A stretch of 64,000 nt of DNA from Planctomycetota bacterium (GCA_003576905.1 QEVG01000005.1:124001-188000); one strand, 5' to 3'. Positions 1 through 8,670 are shown, numbered from the stretch's first letter. A program made the numbers and translations. Notes: generated by a model from the letters alone, not told the origin.

Positions 1-385
1 CCTGCTCGCCGCAGTCCGGCTGGCTGACCAGCAGCGTTTCCGGGTTCACGCCGCACCGCTTCATCCACGCTGGGTCGAGGGCGTGTTCCGCGTCGACAAA
101 GGCGGCCACGCCGTCTCCGCGCTGCGCCGAAGCGACAATGTGCAGGGCCAGCGTCGTCTTGCCGCTGGACTCGGGGCCGAAGATCTCCACAATGCGCCCG
201 CGCGGCACGCCGAAGCCGCCCAGGGCGATATCCAGCGAAAGCGCCCCGGTGCTGATTCCGTCCATGGACGGCGCGGCGTTGGCATCGAGCTGCATGATGG
301 AGCCTTTGCCGTATGCCTTTTCGATCTGCTGTAGCGCCCGGTCGAGCGCCTGCTGGCGCTTGCTGTCTGCCTGAGGTGTGGACAT
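1..385 (-). CDS. recA: RecA recombinase, N-terminal part (cut by window edge)
   Basis: RecA forms ATP-dependent filaments on single-stranded DNA for homologous recombination and drives self-cleavage of LexA-type repressors. The visible 128 residues begin [18 protein letters not shown] and run through the family hallmarks: KAYGKGSIM near residue 25, the Walker A loop GPESSGKT at 70-77, and VDAEHALDP near 100. The ATG at 385 is preceded by AGGAGA at good spacing. The C-terminal two thirds lie beyond base 1. A perfect 16-bp palindrome sits about 64 bases upstream and may be a regulatory site. The identification is essentially certain; only regulation is open. Confidence 0.97.
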   Translation of the reverse strand, partial: MSTPQADSKRQQALDRALQQIEKAYGKGSIMQLDANAAPSMDGISTGALSLDIALGGFGVPRGRIVEIFGPESSGKTTLALHIVASAQRGDGVAAFVDAEHALDPAWMKRCGVNPETLLVSQPDCGEQ

Positions 386-448
386 CGAGCCGTCTCCTGG
401 AAGACTTGTTCGGTTGTGCTTTCGCGCTGCCTGGGGTCGCCGGCGGAC

Positions 449-464
449 GGACGTGGCCACGTCC
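449..464. promoter_or_regulatory. Perfect palindrome upstream of recA
   Basis: GGACGTGG is followed directly by its reverse complement CCACGTCC, giving a 16-bp perfect palindrome about 64 bases before the recA start. A second, interrupted inverted repeat (ATATC, 7 bases, GATAT) lies at 476-492. Either could bind a regulator such as a LexA-type repressor, but neither matches a LexA box I know, so this is position-based inference. Confidence 0.35.
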
Positions 465-657
465 CGCGACTTTCCATATCATGACACGATATCGGCGGGC
501 AGGCAAGCGGTTTTTTAGGAAAATGTTAGGTATTGTTCGGACCCTGTTCGGGGCCGGCCCGCCGAGGCGAAGACTTGTGCCTAACTCCCTGTGGATTCAC
601 GGCTAAGCGACGGGCGGCGAACGGGCGTCCCGGCGGATCGCGTGCCAGCGAGGTCAA

Positions 658-1752
658 TTGAACCGGCTCCACGTGCATCGGATTCGTGGTCCCCTCCGTC
701 GGCCCCATCCGCTTCGATCGCGGTGGCGCCGCGAGTGGTGCTTCGTCCGCGCCGCGGCGAAGCACCTGCGAAACCGCGTCATCCTGATGGCGGCCATACT
801 CATCGGGGGCGGCCTGTCGTTTCAGTACCTTGAGCCGGAGAAACAGCACACGCTTCCCCGGGCGACCTATTACGCCTGGTCCCTCGTGTTCGGTGAAGCC
901 CCCGAGGAGTTCCCCAACTCACCGTTTCTTCAGTTGCTCTTTTTCCTCGTGCCCGTGCTGGGGCTTACGGTCATCATCGAGGGCATCGTCGACCTGGCCC
1001 TGATGCTGCGCGATCGGCGGAGATACGAAAGGAGCTGGTGTGTCATGATGGCGGCATCTCTTTCCGACCACATCGTCCTCGTCGGCCTGGGCAAGCTCGG
1101 CTTTCGCACCTATCGCCTGCTTCACCAGCTCGGCGAGCCCGTCGTCGTCATCGAGCGGAATCCCGATTGCCAGTTTCTCGAAGAAATCCGCCGTGACGGG
1201 ACTCCGGTCCTGATCGGCGACGCCCGGCGCGAGTTGCTCCTCAACGATGCCAACGTGGCCAGGGCCAAAAGCATCGTCCTCGCGACCGACGACGACCTCG
1301 CCAACCTGGAGATCGCCCTCGACGCCCGCAAGCTGTCCCACGACATTCGCGTCGTCCTGCGCATGTTCGACCAGAACATGGCCGACAAGATCCGCGAAGG
1401 GTTCAACATCCACATCGCCATGAGCCAGTCGGCGATCAGCGCCCCGGCCTTCGCCGTCGCGGCCATCGAATCCTCCATCGTCGGAAGCTTCGTCGTCGGC
1501 GAGCAGCTCGTCGTCATGCAGAACTGGGAGGTCTGGGAGTCCGGGCGGCTCGCCTTTCGCACCGTGGGGCAGGTCATGTCTGGACACGGCATTTGCATCA
1601 TCGAGCGCCGCCCCGCAGGAAGCGCGGGCAGTCCGCAACTATTCCCGCCACCGGACACCCAGCTTCAGCCTGGCGACATGCTTCTGATTCAGGCGCCCTA
1701 TGAAAAGATCCAGTCGCTCAGGGTTCAGAAAGACGCCGCCCCGGTGCGATGA
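658..1752 (+). CDS. TrkA-N/TrkA-C protein with a channel-like membrane region
   Basis: This 364-residue protein has two hydrophobic segments (about residues 41-57 and 91-113), then a Rossmann RCK/TrkA-N domain starting at DHIVLVGLGKLG (about 137) and a TrkA-C-like domain near the end (QPGDMLLIQAP). This is the layout of two-helix potassium channels gated by nucleotide-binding RCK domains. However, the loop between the helices reads AWSLVFGEAPEEF where a potassium channel should have a TxGYG filter, so ion selectivity cannot be assumed. The chosen start is TTG at 658 behind a weak GAGG; an in-frame ATG at 787 would remove the basic N-terminal stretch and is possible. It stands alone and converges on the minus-strand sigma-factor operon across a hairpin. 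Confidence 0.75.
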   Translation: MNRLHVHRIRGPLRRPHPLRSRWRREWCFVRAAAKHLRNRVILMAAILIGGGLSFQYLEPEKQHTLPRATYYAWSLVFGEAPEEFPNSPFLQLLFFLVPVLGLTVIIEGIVDLALMLRDRRRYERSWCVMMAASLSDHIVLVGLGKLGFRTYRLLHQLGEPVVVIERNPDCQFLEEIRRDGTPVLIGDARRELLLNDANVARAKSIVLATDDDLANLEIALDARKLSHDIRVVLRMFDQNMADKIREGFNIHIAMSQSAISAPAFAVAAIESSIVGSFVVGEQLVVMQNWEVWESGRLAFRTVGQVMSGHGICIIERRPAGSAGSPQLFPPPDTQLQPGDMLLIQAPYEKIQSLRVQKDAAPVR

Positions 1753-1797
1753 CGCCTATGCGCGTGCTGGTTGGCCCCTCAGATTCAAGATGAAAGA

Positions 1798-1825
1798 GCG
1801 GGGCGACCCATCAAAGTCGTCCCGC
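1798..1825. terminator. Hairpin between convergent genes
   Basis: A 10-bp stem (GCGGGGCGAC with GTCGTCCCGC, one G-T pair, 8-base loop) lies between the convergent TrkA-type gene and the secretin-N-domain gene. There is no clean T run, so it is a plausible but not classical bidirectional terminator. Confidence 0.5.
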
Positions 1826-1862
1826 CCATTGCTTAGCCCCTGAGGACCGCGGCTCCAGACAG

Positions 1863-2849
1863 TCAGCGACGTACCTGTACCACGAGGATGATCGACTGCC
1901 CCTCGGCGAGGCCGGCCGGCGATCCGCCCACGACGTAATACTCTCCCGAATTCATTGTGAGCCGTGTTTCGATTTCAAACGACCCGCTGAGTGACTGCTG
2001 CCCTCCGGCATCAGTTCGGTAAAAGGACTCGACGTTTGCCCTCGCCTGGAATCTCAGAAGGACCGGCTGGCCTTCTTCGGCGTTCTCGACGTCGCCCTGC
2101 ACCTTGGCAGTGACGTGTTGATGAATGCGACCTTCCACCCTGAACCTTCCGCCGTCGACCGAGTCGGCGAAGAGCCGCCCCAGAAGCCGGATTTCGCCGA
2201 ATCGGCTCAGCTCGCCGGCAACTTCCTGCAAGTCCGCCGGGATGACGGACTTCTCTTCCGCGGGATTCAGGTCCGCCTGAAAGTAAACGAACTCCATCGA
2301 AACACGCGCCGCGGGCGTATCGATTTCCTTGAGAATGCTGTGCATCGCGGCCATCCGCGCGCTCGAGCGGCCGAGCGCGATGATGCAGCCGCGACTTTCG
2401 TCCGCCGAGATGCGAAGAAGGCTGTCGCCGCCGATGGTCTTTTGAAGTTGGTCCAGCACTTCGCCTGCCGGTCGGTGCTTCACGGGAGTGATCACGAGCG
2501 TCGGTTCTGCGTTGACCTGGTCCGGCAGGTCTATCTCTTTGAGCAGGGCCTCCACCTGCGCGATCTCCGCCGGCGTTCCCATGAACACCAGCTTGCCGGT
2601 CGAGGGGACATCCACGACGCGGCCGCGGCCGTAAAGCTGGCCCACAATATCCGCGATCTTCGTTGGATTGCTCTGTCGAATGTCAAAACACCGGACGGCC
2701 GGGGCGTCCTGTTCGGCGACGGAAGGGGGAGCCGCACCGCGACCGCCGCGCCGACCGGGGGCGTCCGATGCCTCTTGCGCATGGGCCGGCCCGACGAAGC
2801 CGACGGCGACAAGCTGTGCGAGGGCGATGACAAGCGTTCGTAGAAACAT
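1863..2849 (-). CDS. Exported protein with secretin-N-type repeats
   Basis: The 328-residue product has a signal peptide (MFLRTLVIALAQLVAVGF..AHAQ), a low-complexity Gly/Arg linker, then two tandem modules (about 55-110 and 120-180) resembling secretin N0/N1 (NolW-like) domains: DIRQSNPTKIADIVGQLY..VFMGTPAEIAQVEALLKEID, then a similar VITPVKHRPAGEVLDQLQ unit. The C-terminal half is beta-rich and ends YYVVGGSPAGLAEGQSII..VQVRR, which is like secretin-associated beta domains, but no complete pore domain is evident. ATG 2849 is chosen because AGGAG lies 9 bases upstream; TTG at 2855 would be too close to it. It is the third gene after the sigma and anti-sigma genes, 2 bases past the anti-sigma stop, so it is probably a target or sensor of that switch. 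Confidence 0.65.
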   Translation of the reverse strand: MFLRTLVIALAQLVAVGFVGPAHAQEASDAPGRRGGRGAAPPSVAEQDAPAVRCFDIRQSNPTKIADIVGQLYGRGRVVDVPSTGKLVFMGTPAEIAQVEALLKEIDLPDQVNAEPTLVITPVKHRPAGEVLDQLQKTIGGDSLLRISADESRGCIIALGRSSARMAAMHSILKEIDTPAARVSMEFVYFQADLNPAEEKSVIPADLQEVAGELSRFGEIRLLGRLFADSVDGGRFRVEGRIHQHVTAKVQGDVENAEEGQPVLLRFQARANVESFYRTDAGGQQSLSGSFEIETRLTMNSGEYYVVGGSPAGLAEGQSIILVVQVRR

Positions 2850-2851
2850 GG

Positions 2852-3424
2852 TCAAAGTCTCCTTGTGTCACGAGGTTCGGGCATTTCTGGTTCCGCCGGC
2901 GGCGCGCTGGCCGGCTGGTTCAGGCATTGGCCGTAAAGCCACACGATGTGGACCTTCGGATTCGAGGACCGGACATCGACGGCGACGCAGTCGTCCGCGC
3001 CGATCAGACGTACCCGGTCAGACTTCAGCCGGCGGACCATCAGGTCGCCGAGCGGTATCAGTTCGCTGTCGCGGACGTCGCCCGCTGCAATCGGCTCTCG
3101 GCCCCCCGGCGCAACGCCGGTCCGGACCGGTCGGGTCATCAGGTATCCAGCGCCGACCATGAGCACGACCGCCGCCGCGGCGGCGAACCGCGTCAGCCGC
3201 CAGATCGTGCGCGGTCGGGACGCGCGATCTTCGACCGCCACGCGGTCGGCAATGGACCCCAGCCGCGCGAGATCGTCCTGAAGCGCGAGGGCACGCTGGA
3301 ACCGATCGCGGCACTCGTCGCAGAAAGCCAGGTGATCGCTGACCTCGGCAAGCGCCTCGGCCTCCAGGGCGCCGTCGAGCCAGTCGTCCAGCCGGATTCG
3401 CGTCTTTTCGCAGCCGAGCATCAT
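2852..3424 (-). CDS. Membrane-anchored zinc-finger anti-sigma factor
   Basis: This 190-residue protein carries a zinc-finger anti-sigma motif near the N-terminus (HLAFCDECRDRF, residues about 31-42; H-x3-C-x2-C), a single transmembrane segment (AAAAAVVLMVGAGYLM, about 82-97) and a C-terminal extracytoplasmic domain with VHIVWLYGQ. This layout holds an ECF sigma factor inactive until an envelope signal arrives. Its ATG overlaps the sigma gene's stop (ATGATG over TGA at 3421-3424), implying translational coupling, and the next gene starts 2 bases after its stop. The envelope domain is not a family I recognise. Confidence 0.85.
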   Translation of the reverse strand: MMLGCEKTRIRLDDWLDGALEAEALAEVSDHLAFCDECRDRFQRALALQDDLARLGSIADRVAVEDRASRPRTIWRLTRFAAAAAVVLMVGAGYLMTRPVRTGVAPGGREPIAAGDVRDSELIPLGDLMVRRLKSDRVRLIGADDCVAVDVRSSNPKVHIVWLYGQCLNQPASAPPAEPEMPEPRDTRRL

Positions 3425-3921
3425 TCATCCTCCCCCAGAAGTTCGATCAGCCGCCGCCGCGCCAGGTGTACGTGCGTCCGCACTGCCGGCACCGACAGTT
3501 CCATCACCGACGCGATCGCCTCGTAGCTCATCTGCTCCATCGTCCGCAGCACGAGGGCCAGCCGCTGCCGGTCCGGCAGCGCGGCGACAGCCTCGCGCAC
3601 GCGCTCCAGCCGTTCCGCCGTCTCCGCGCGATCCTCAGCGGCTCGGCCCGGCGGCCGCTCAAGGTGCCATTCAAGCGGCACCCACCGTGTCTTTCGTCGC
3701 CGGTGATTCAGACACAGGTTTCCGACCGTCCGCAGCAGCCAGGGCACAAAACGCTCTTCGCCCGGCGAGACCCCCGCCGCCGCCGCGAGGCGAAACGCCT
3801 CTTGCGCAAGGTCCTCCGCGTCGTCGCGCCGCCAGACCAGCTTCACTGCCAGCCCGACGACCCGGCGACGGACCTGCTCAATGGCCGCGCCGCCTTCCCC
3901 GTCGCGCCCGGAGCCGGCCAT
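3421..3921 (-). CDS. ECF-type RNA polymerase sigma factor
   Basis: The 166-residue protein has sigma region 2 (RRRVVGLAVKLVWRRDDAED, then LAQEAFRLA; about residues 18-47) and region 4 (AVAALPDRQRLALVLRTMEQ followed by a helix-turn-helix MSYEAIASVMELSVPAVRTH), with no region 3, as in ECF sigma factors. ATG 3921 is chosen over upstream ATGs at 3939 and 3954 because AGGAAG sits 6 bases before it. It heads a three-gene unit with its anti-sigma factor and a secretin-N-domain protein. ECF genes usually control their own operon; I could not pick out a promoter. Confidence 0.9.
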   Translation of the reverse strand: MAGSGRDGEGGAAIEQVRRRVVGLAVKLVWRRDDAEDLAQEAFRLAAAAGVSPGEERFVPWLLRTVGNLCLNHRRRKTRWVPLEWHLERPPGRAAEDRAETAERLERVREAVAALPDRQRLALVLRTMEQMSYEAIASVMELSVPAVRTHVHLARRRLIELLGEDE

Positions 3922-4208
3922 GTGACTTCCTGATTGCATCGAGCCACCCGGCATCCTGGCCGTCCGTTTCCGTTTCTTGCGGACATCAAGAGGGAACTGT
4001 CGCCCGACGATCGGGCGTTTAGTTGTACCGGCGATTTTTCGCCGGGTCCCCTAAAAAGCGACACGCCGTCCGACGCGCGGCACAAGTGGGCCGAGTGCAG
4101 AACCGTTTGCGGAATAAGCAGTTATCGCTCGCGTGCCTGCGTCGGCCGTATCGTACGTTTGAGGTGTCCGGCGAGCGCGTTTCGCCGCCGGTATTCGGGG
4201 GGTTGAGC

Positions 4209-4466
4209 ATGTCTTGCGACTTCCGCCACATCGCTGCCAACGCCGGAAGGCGGCGCGCGATTCCGTGGGCCGCCTGGGCGGCGATCGTCGCGATTGTGCT
4301 GCTGTTTCTTCTTGCCCCCGCGCCCCAGGCTTGCGCCGACAATCTCGGCGTGACCGAGTCGGCGCCCGCAACCATGACGGTAGTGCCGGAGCCGGCGACA
4401 CTCGTTTTCTTCGGCGCGGCTGCCGCCGCGATCTTCCGCCGCCGCCGCCGGATACGAATCCGCTGA
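4209..4466 (+). CDS. Very small PEP-CTERM protein
   Basis: This 85-residue protein has an N-terminal basic region, a signal peptide (IPWAAWAAIVAIVLLFLLAP..ACA) and a complete PEP-CTERM tail: VPEPATLVFFGAAAAAIF followed by RRRRRIRIR. PEP-CTERM tails direct exported proteins to exosortase for cleavage and surface release or anchoring. Once both ends are removed only about 15 residues would be left (DNLGVTESAPATMTV), far shorter than usual members. ATG 4209 is preceded by GGGGGG about 6 bases upstream. No exosortase gene is in this window. It could be a decayed remnant, or a peptide whose tail is the functional part. Confidence 0.75.
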   Translation: MSCDFRHIAANAGRRRAIPWAAWAAIVAIVLLFLLAPAPQACADNLGVTESAPATMTVVPEPATLVFFGAAAAAIFRRRRRIRIR

Positions 4467-4473
4467 CCGCAAG

Positions 4474-6177
4474 TCACCTCATGATCGGCGGGCGAGCTGC
4501 CTCGGCCCGCTTTCCGCGCAGATAATAAATCCCGCGCACCGGGCTTTCCTCCGCCGCGAGGTCGGGCGGATAGGGGGGCTCGGCGGCGTCCGGCTGCGGC
4601 GTCTCCGCGATCTTTCGGAACACCCAGAGTTCGAGCGGCTCGCGCCCGTGGCTGCGGATGATGCGCACCGTTTCATAATGAGCCGCGTCGCCGGCAAAAG
4701 AGTCCCGCGGCAGGCGGTGAAAGTCGTTCGCGCTGTACTTGGAATCCCAGAAGAAGATCGTGCCGACCGGCAGGGAGGCCAGAAGCGCCGCGCCCTTATG
4801 GGCGCGCGGATGTTCGATCAAATCAAGATAAAGCGCGAACCACGGATTCGTGCCGAACACAGGTCCGGCGGCGTAGGGGCTTTGCATGAGCCACTGGCAC
4901 GCGTCGCGCACGGTGCGCTGGTCGTCGCGCTCCCCCAGCGGCCGGAAAATCGCGCACCACTGCCCCGCGCAGGTCAGCGCCAGAATCAGCAACCCGGCCC
5001 GCGCCGCCTGCGCCCGCGCCGCGGCAATGAGTCCCACCGCGAGCGCGATCAGTGCCGCCGCGCCGCCGCGCAGCAGCCAGAGCGTGCGCTCGGAAAAATG
5101 AAAACGACCCGCGTGGTTCTGCTCCTCGAGCGCCAGCCACCCGAGCGCGCACACGCCCGCGAAGACCAGCCATATCACCCGGCACGAGAGTCCCTCCCGG
5201 ACGCGCCGGTCGATTTCGTTCCAGCCCGCCAGGGCGAGGATCGCCACCAGTGGAAAGACGGTCACGAGGAACCGCCCGTACCCTCCGCTGGCGAATACCC
5301 CGATCGCCTTCACGACGATGTGCGCCAGCAGAAACACGCCGGCCAGCGCGGGTATGAGCGGCATGCGCCGCCGGATAAACCATGCGCCTCCGACAATGGC
5401 CAGCGAGAGAAGCGCCGGCGTCAGCGCGTACAGCGCGTCGGGGATGTATGCGAGCGGCCCTCCGGCGGGGTATTCGGTCGACCCGTGCGGCCGCGTGAAG
5501 ATCGCCACGGGCCACCGCCGAAACACGGCGAAGAACAGGGCGTTATGCACGAGCGGCGCCCAGACCGAACACAGCGCAGGTAGCAGCCATCGGCGCGGGC
5601 GGGTGCGCGCGGCATACAGCCCCGCGAGCCATACGGGCCACAGGATGACCGCTTCGTGCCGCGTGACGAAAATGAGCGAAAACACCAGCGAGGCAGACAC
5701 GGGCCGCCGGGATTGGAGCAGGAACACCGCCGAGACCAGGTACAGCGCCGCGAAGTTTTCGGTGAGTGTCGTCAGTGCCAGCACGGCGACCAGTGGCTGC
5801 GCATACGCGAAGAGCACTGCGAGCTGCGGCCGCGCCAGGCCCAGCCGGAGCGCCAGCCGCCCGGTCAGCAGTGCGGCCGCTGCCGTCACCATCGCCGAAA
5901 GAACCCGCGCGGCGCGCCACGCCGTTTCGACGTCTTCGGCCCCCGCGACCGACGCAAGCGGAACCGTCAGGCCCGGTCGGCCCCAGATGTGCAGGAGATA
6001 GGACGGAAACCACCGCGACCACCGCGCCACGAGAAAGTGCGTCAGGTCGTCATCGTGGTAGACGCCGTCCGAGAGCAGGCCCGCGACGAGCGTCAGCCCG
6101 AACAGCGGCGCAAGCGCGAAGAGAAGGCGCCGGTTCGCGCGGACCGGTTCGGGCGTTACGTTAATGCCTGTCCCCAT
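4474..6177 (-). CDS. GT-C fold multi-pass membrane glycosyltransferase (ArnT/PMT-like)
   Basis: This 567-residue protein has about ten hydrophobic segments and, in the first outside loop, the acidic cluster HDDDLTHFLVAR (residues 41-52). That is the place and kind of motif used by GT-C transferases, which take sugars from polyprenyl-phosphate donors. A second feature is TRHEAVILWPVW (about 175). The C-terminal third is a soluble domain. Its ATG lies inside the end of nadK (22-base overlap), so the two are probably co-transcribed. The sugar and acceptor cannot be inferred; it could equally be an oligosaccharide or protein mannosyltransferase-like enzyme. Confidence 0.7.
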   Translation of the reverse strand: MGTGINVTPEPVRANRRLLFALAPLFGLTLVAGLLSDGVYHDDDLTHFLVARWSRWFPSYLLHIWGRPGLTVPLASVAGAEDVETAWRAARVLSAMVTAAAALLTGRLALRLGLARPQLAVLFAYAQPLVAVLALTTLTENFAALYLVSAVFLLQSRRPVSASLVFSLIFVTRHEAVILWPVWLAGLYAARTRPRRWLLPALCSVWAPLVHNALFFAVFRRWPVAIFTRPHGSTEYPAGGPLAYIPDALYALTPALLSLAIVGGAWFIRRRMPLIPALAGVFLLAHIVVKAIGVFASGGYGRFLVTVFPLVAILALAGWNEIDRRVREGLSCRVIWLVFAGVCALGWLALEEQNHAGRFHFSERTLWLLRGGAAALIALAVGLIAAARAQAARAGLLILALTCAGQWCAIFRPLGERDDQRTVRDACQWLMQSPYAAGPVFGTNPWFALYLDLIEHPRAHKGAALLASLPVGTIFFWDSKYSANDFHRLPRDSFAGDAAHYETVRIIRSHGREPLELWVFRKIAETPQPDAAEPPYPPDLAAEESPVRGIYYLRGKRAEAARPPIMR

Positions 6178-7001
6178 TTAAGCTTCTGTACGAGGGTCTC
6201 CCAGCTCTTGCGCCGCGGATTGCGGACCAGCAGAAACGACTCGCTGGAGCGGTTCACGTGCAGGTGCGATCCGCCGGGAATGGGGCAGACATAGTGGCCG
6301 TCGAGCACCAGAGAGGCCCCCGTGTCGGTCTTGCGCACCGCGATGCCCACGTGCGTCTGCGGACCGACCACGATGGGCCGGTGAGTCAGGGAGTGCGGGC
6401 ACAGTGGTGTCAGGATGATGGCTTCAACGTCGGGCTGAACGATCGGTCCCCCGCAGGCCATGTTGTGCGCCGTCGAGCCGGTCGGCGTGGAGAGGATCAG
6501 CCCGTCGCTGACGATCGTCGTGACGGGCCGGTCATCCATGTACACGGTCAGTCCGACCGTCCGAAACGGCTCGGCCACGCGGATCACGCAGTCGTTCAGG
6601 GCGATGCCGTGCTCAAAGGTCGAATCGGGCCGACTCAGCCGGACATCGAGCATCATGCGCCGGCTGACCAGCTCATGATCGTTCAGGATCATGTCAAGGT
6701 GCTCTTCCACCTCGACGGCGGAAAAATCCGCGAGATAACCGAGCTTGCCCATGTTCACGCCCACGATGGGGATCTGCCGGTCGCGCAGCGCCTGGCCGAC
6801 CGCAAGGATCGTGCCGTCGCCGCCGAGGGCGATGATCAGGTCGGGGTCCGCCTTCTTGATTCGGTCCGGCTGGCAGTCCAGGTCCGACCCCGCCAGAACG
6901 CCGAGGCCGGTGAGCCAGGCGGAGAACTTTTCGAAGGTCTCGATCACGTGCGGCTTTTGAGCGTTACCGATCAGAAAGATCCGTTTGCGGGGTGGGGGCA
7001 T
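6156..7001 (-). CDS. nadK: NAD(+) kinase
   Basis: NAD kinase phosphorylates NAD+ to NADP+ in the cytoplasm. The 281-residue sequence shows the ATP-site motif GGDGT at 60-64, VNMGKLGYLADF (about 83-94), the STPTGSTAHNMACGGP block (about 171-186) and a C-terminal beta region ending WGQALT. The usual NE motif appears as ND in ALNDCVIR, a conservative change. ATG 7001 has GGAAGG about 9 bases upstream and a TATAAT box at 7040-7045. The downstream membrane glycosyltransferase overlaps its end by 22 bases. Confidence 0.93.
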   Translation of the reverse strand: MPPPRKRIFLIGNAQKPHVIETFEKFSAWLTGLGVLAGSDLDCQPDRIKKADPDLIIALGGDGTILAVGQALRDRQIPIVGVNMGKLGYLADFSAVEVEEHLDMILNDHELVSRRMMLDVRLSRPDSTFEHGIALNDCVIRVAEPFRTVGLTVYMDDRPVTTIVSDGLILSTPTGSTAHNMACGGPIVQPDVEAIILTPLCPHSLTHRPIVVGPQTHVGIAVRKTDTGASLVLDGHYVCPIPGGSHLHVNRSSESFLLVRNPRRKSWETLVQKLKWGQALT

Positions 7002-7374
7002 TCGAAAGACCTTCCCTTCGACGACCTTGAAGCGGGCTGATTATACGTCGCGGGCGGCGCTTTGTGCGGGATAATCCCGGCCCTCGAACGGCTGATTTCG
7101 ATCGCCCGCGCGTGATCTTAACCTGTTTTCTTATAATGTTTTATAGCGGCATGCTCATCACTGGTTCGCCGCCAGAAGCAGGCGGTTTTCCCCTCGTCAG
7201 ACACCTTGCTGACCCGAATAATTCGCCGCAACGAGGATGACGTACGTCCGATTGCCTTCCCGATTTCGCGGTTCTCCGGCAAGAAGGCCGGGCCGCTCGG
7301 CGGGGCGGGGGCGCAGTTGTTCTCGTTTCGTGTATTCGGGCGCGAACAGTTGTCGGTTCGTGGAGTGCGCAGTC
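7002..7374. other. Divergent intergenic region between nadK and pilC-like gene
   Basis: This 373-base region holds the nadK promoter (minus-strand TATAAT at 7040-7045) and an AT-rich stretch with another TATAAT at 7132-7137 reading toward the pilC-like gene. The latter is about 240 bases before that gene's start. I see no gene. Confidence 0.5.
7040..7045 (-). promoter_or_regulatory. -10 element of nadK
   Basis: A consensus TATAAT on the minus strand lies 39 bases from the nadK ATG, within a CGTATAAT context. The -35 region at the right distance is weak (CGCACA). Confidence 0.5.
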
Positions 7375-8670
7375 ATGCCCAAGTTTCAGTATGAGGCGAT
7401 GAACGCCGCCGGGCAGGAGGTCAAGGACGAGATCGACGCACAGACGTCGGAAGACGCGATTGCGAAGATCCGGGCCCTCGGCTACTTCCCGACGAAGGTC
7501 AAGCAGAAGGGCGGCGCGAAAAAGGCGGCGACCGCCGCAGCCGGGCCGAAAAAGCGCACCGCCAAGCTCGGCAAGGTCTCGGTCAAACAGCTCACGCAGT
7601 TCACGCGTCAGCTCTCGACCCTGATGGACGCGGGTCTGCCGATTCTTCGCTCCATCCGCATCCTCGAACAGCAGCAGAAGCCCGGCACGCTTCGCGTGGC
7701 GCTTCGCTACGTCGGCGAGGATGTCGAAGGCGGCGCGACGCTTTCCGAGGCAATGGCCCGGCACCCCAAGGTCTTCGACCGCCTGTTCACCAACATGATC
7801 GCCGCCGGCGAGGCGGGCGGTGTGCTCGACGTCATTCTCCAGCGCCTCGCGGACTTCATGGAAAAGGCCCAGAAGCTCAAGCGGAAGGTCATCGGAGCGA
7901 TGATCTACCCCGTCTGCGTCATCGGCTTCGCCTTCCTGATCGTCGCGGGCATCATGTATTTCGTCGTTCCGAAGTTCAAGACGATCTTCGCCGACTTCGA
8001 CACCACCCTCCCCGGCATTACGCAGCTCCTTCTGGACCTGTCCGACTGGATGGTCGGCAAGACCACCGACGAAAGCGGCGCCGAGAAGGACATGCTCATA
8101 CCGGGCTGGTTGATCATTATCCTTTCGCCCCTCGCGTTCATCGGCACCTACAAGGTTGTGCGTAAGTTCGAGGGCGGACGCCTGTTCCTCGACATCGTGA
8201 AGCTCAAGGTCCCGATCCTTGGAACGATCCTCAGCAAGTCCGGCATCGCCCGCTTCACGCGAACCCTTGGCACCCTGGTCGCGGCCGGCGTGCCCATCCT
8301 GGAAGCGTTGAACATCACCAAGGACACCTCCGGCAACGAGGTGTATTCCAGGGCGCTGGCCAAGGTGCACGACTCGATCCGCGAGGGCGAGAGCTTCGCC
8401 GTGCCGCTCAAGGCCACAAAGGTCGTCGACAACCTCGTCGTCAACATGATCGACGTCGGCGAAGAGACGGGAGACCTCGACAAGATGCTCATCAAGGTCG
8501 CCGACAACTACGACGACGAAGTCGAAACGCTGGTCGCCGGCCTCGTCAGCCTGCTCGAGCCGGTCATGGTCATCGTGCTCGGCGGCATCGTCGGCTTTAT
8601 CGTCATCGCCCTCTTCCTCCCGATGGTCAGCTTGGTCAACAGCCTGACCGGCGGCGGGGCGGGCGGCTGA
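7375..8670 (+). CDS. Type II secretion / type IV pilus inner-membrane platform protein (GspF/PilC family)
   Basis: The 431-residue protein has the GspF/PilC plan: an N-terminal adaptor domain (MPKFQYEAMNAAGQEVKDEI), then two T2SSF domains, each a helical bundle before membrane helices. The first starts at LTQFTRQLSTLMDAGLPILR (about 78) and the second at RFTRTLGTLVAAGVPILEAL (about 295). The hydrophobic C-terminus is VMVIVLGGIVGFIVIALFL. This protein is the membrane platform on which pseudopilins are assembled by the cytoplasmic ATPase. ATG 7375 follows GGAG. It heads a run of pseudopilin genes; no secretin or GspE gene is in the cluster, so those must be elsewhere. Confidence 0.92.
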   Translation: MPKFQYEAMNAAGQEVKDEIDAQTSEDAIAKIRALGYFPTKVKQKGGAKKAATAAAGPKKRTAKLGKVSVKQLTQFTRQLSTLMDAGLPILRSIRILEQQQKPGTLRVALRYVGEDVEGGATLSEAMARHPKVFDRLFTNMIAAGEAGGVLDVILQRLADFMEKAQKLKRKVIGAMIYPVCVIGFAFLIVAGIMYFVVPKFKTIFADFDTTLPGITQLLLDLSDWMVGKTTDESGAEKDMLIPGWLIIILSPLAFIGTYKVVRKFEGGRLFLDIVKLKVPILGTILSKSGIARFTRTLGTLVAAGVPILEALNITKDTSGNEVYSRALAKVHDSIREGESFAVPLKATKVVDNLVVNMIDVGEETGDLDKMLIKVADNYDDEVETLVAGLVSLLEPVMVIVLGGIVGFIVIALFLPMVSLVNSLTGGGAGG

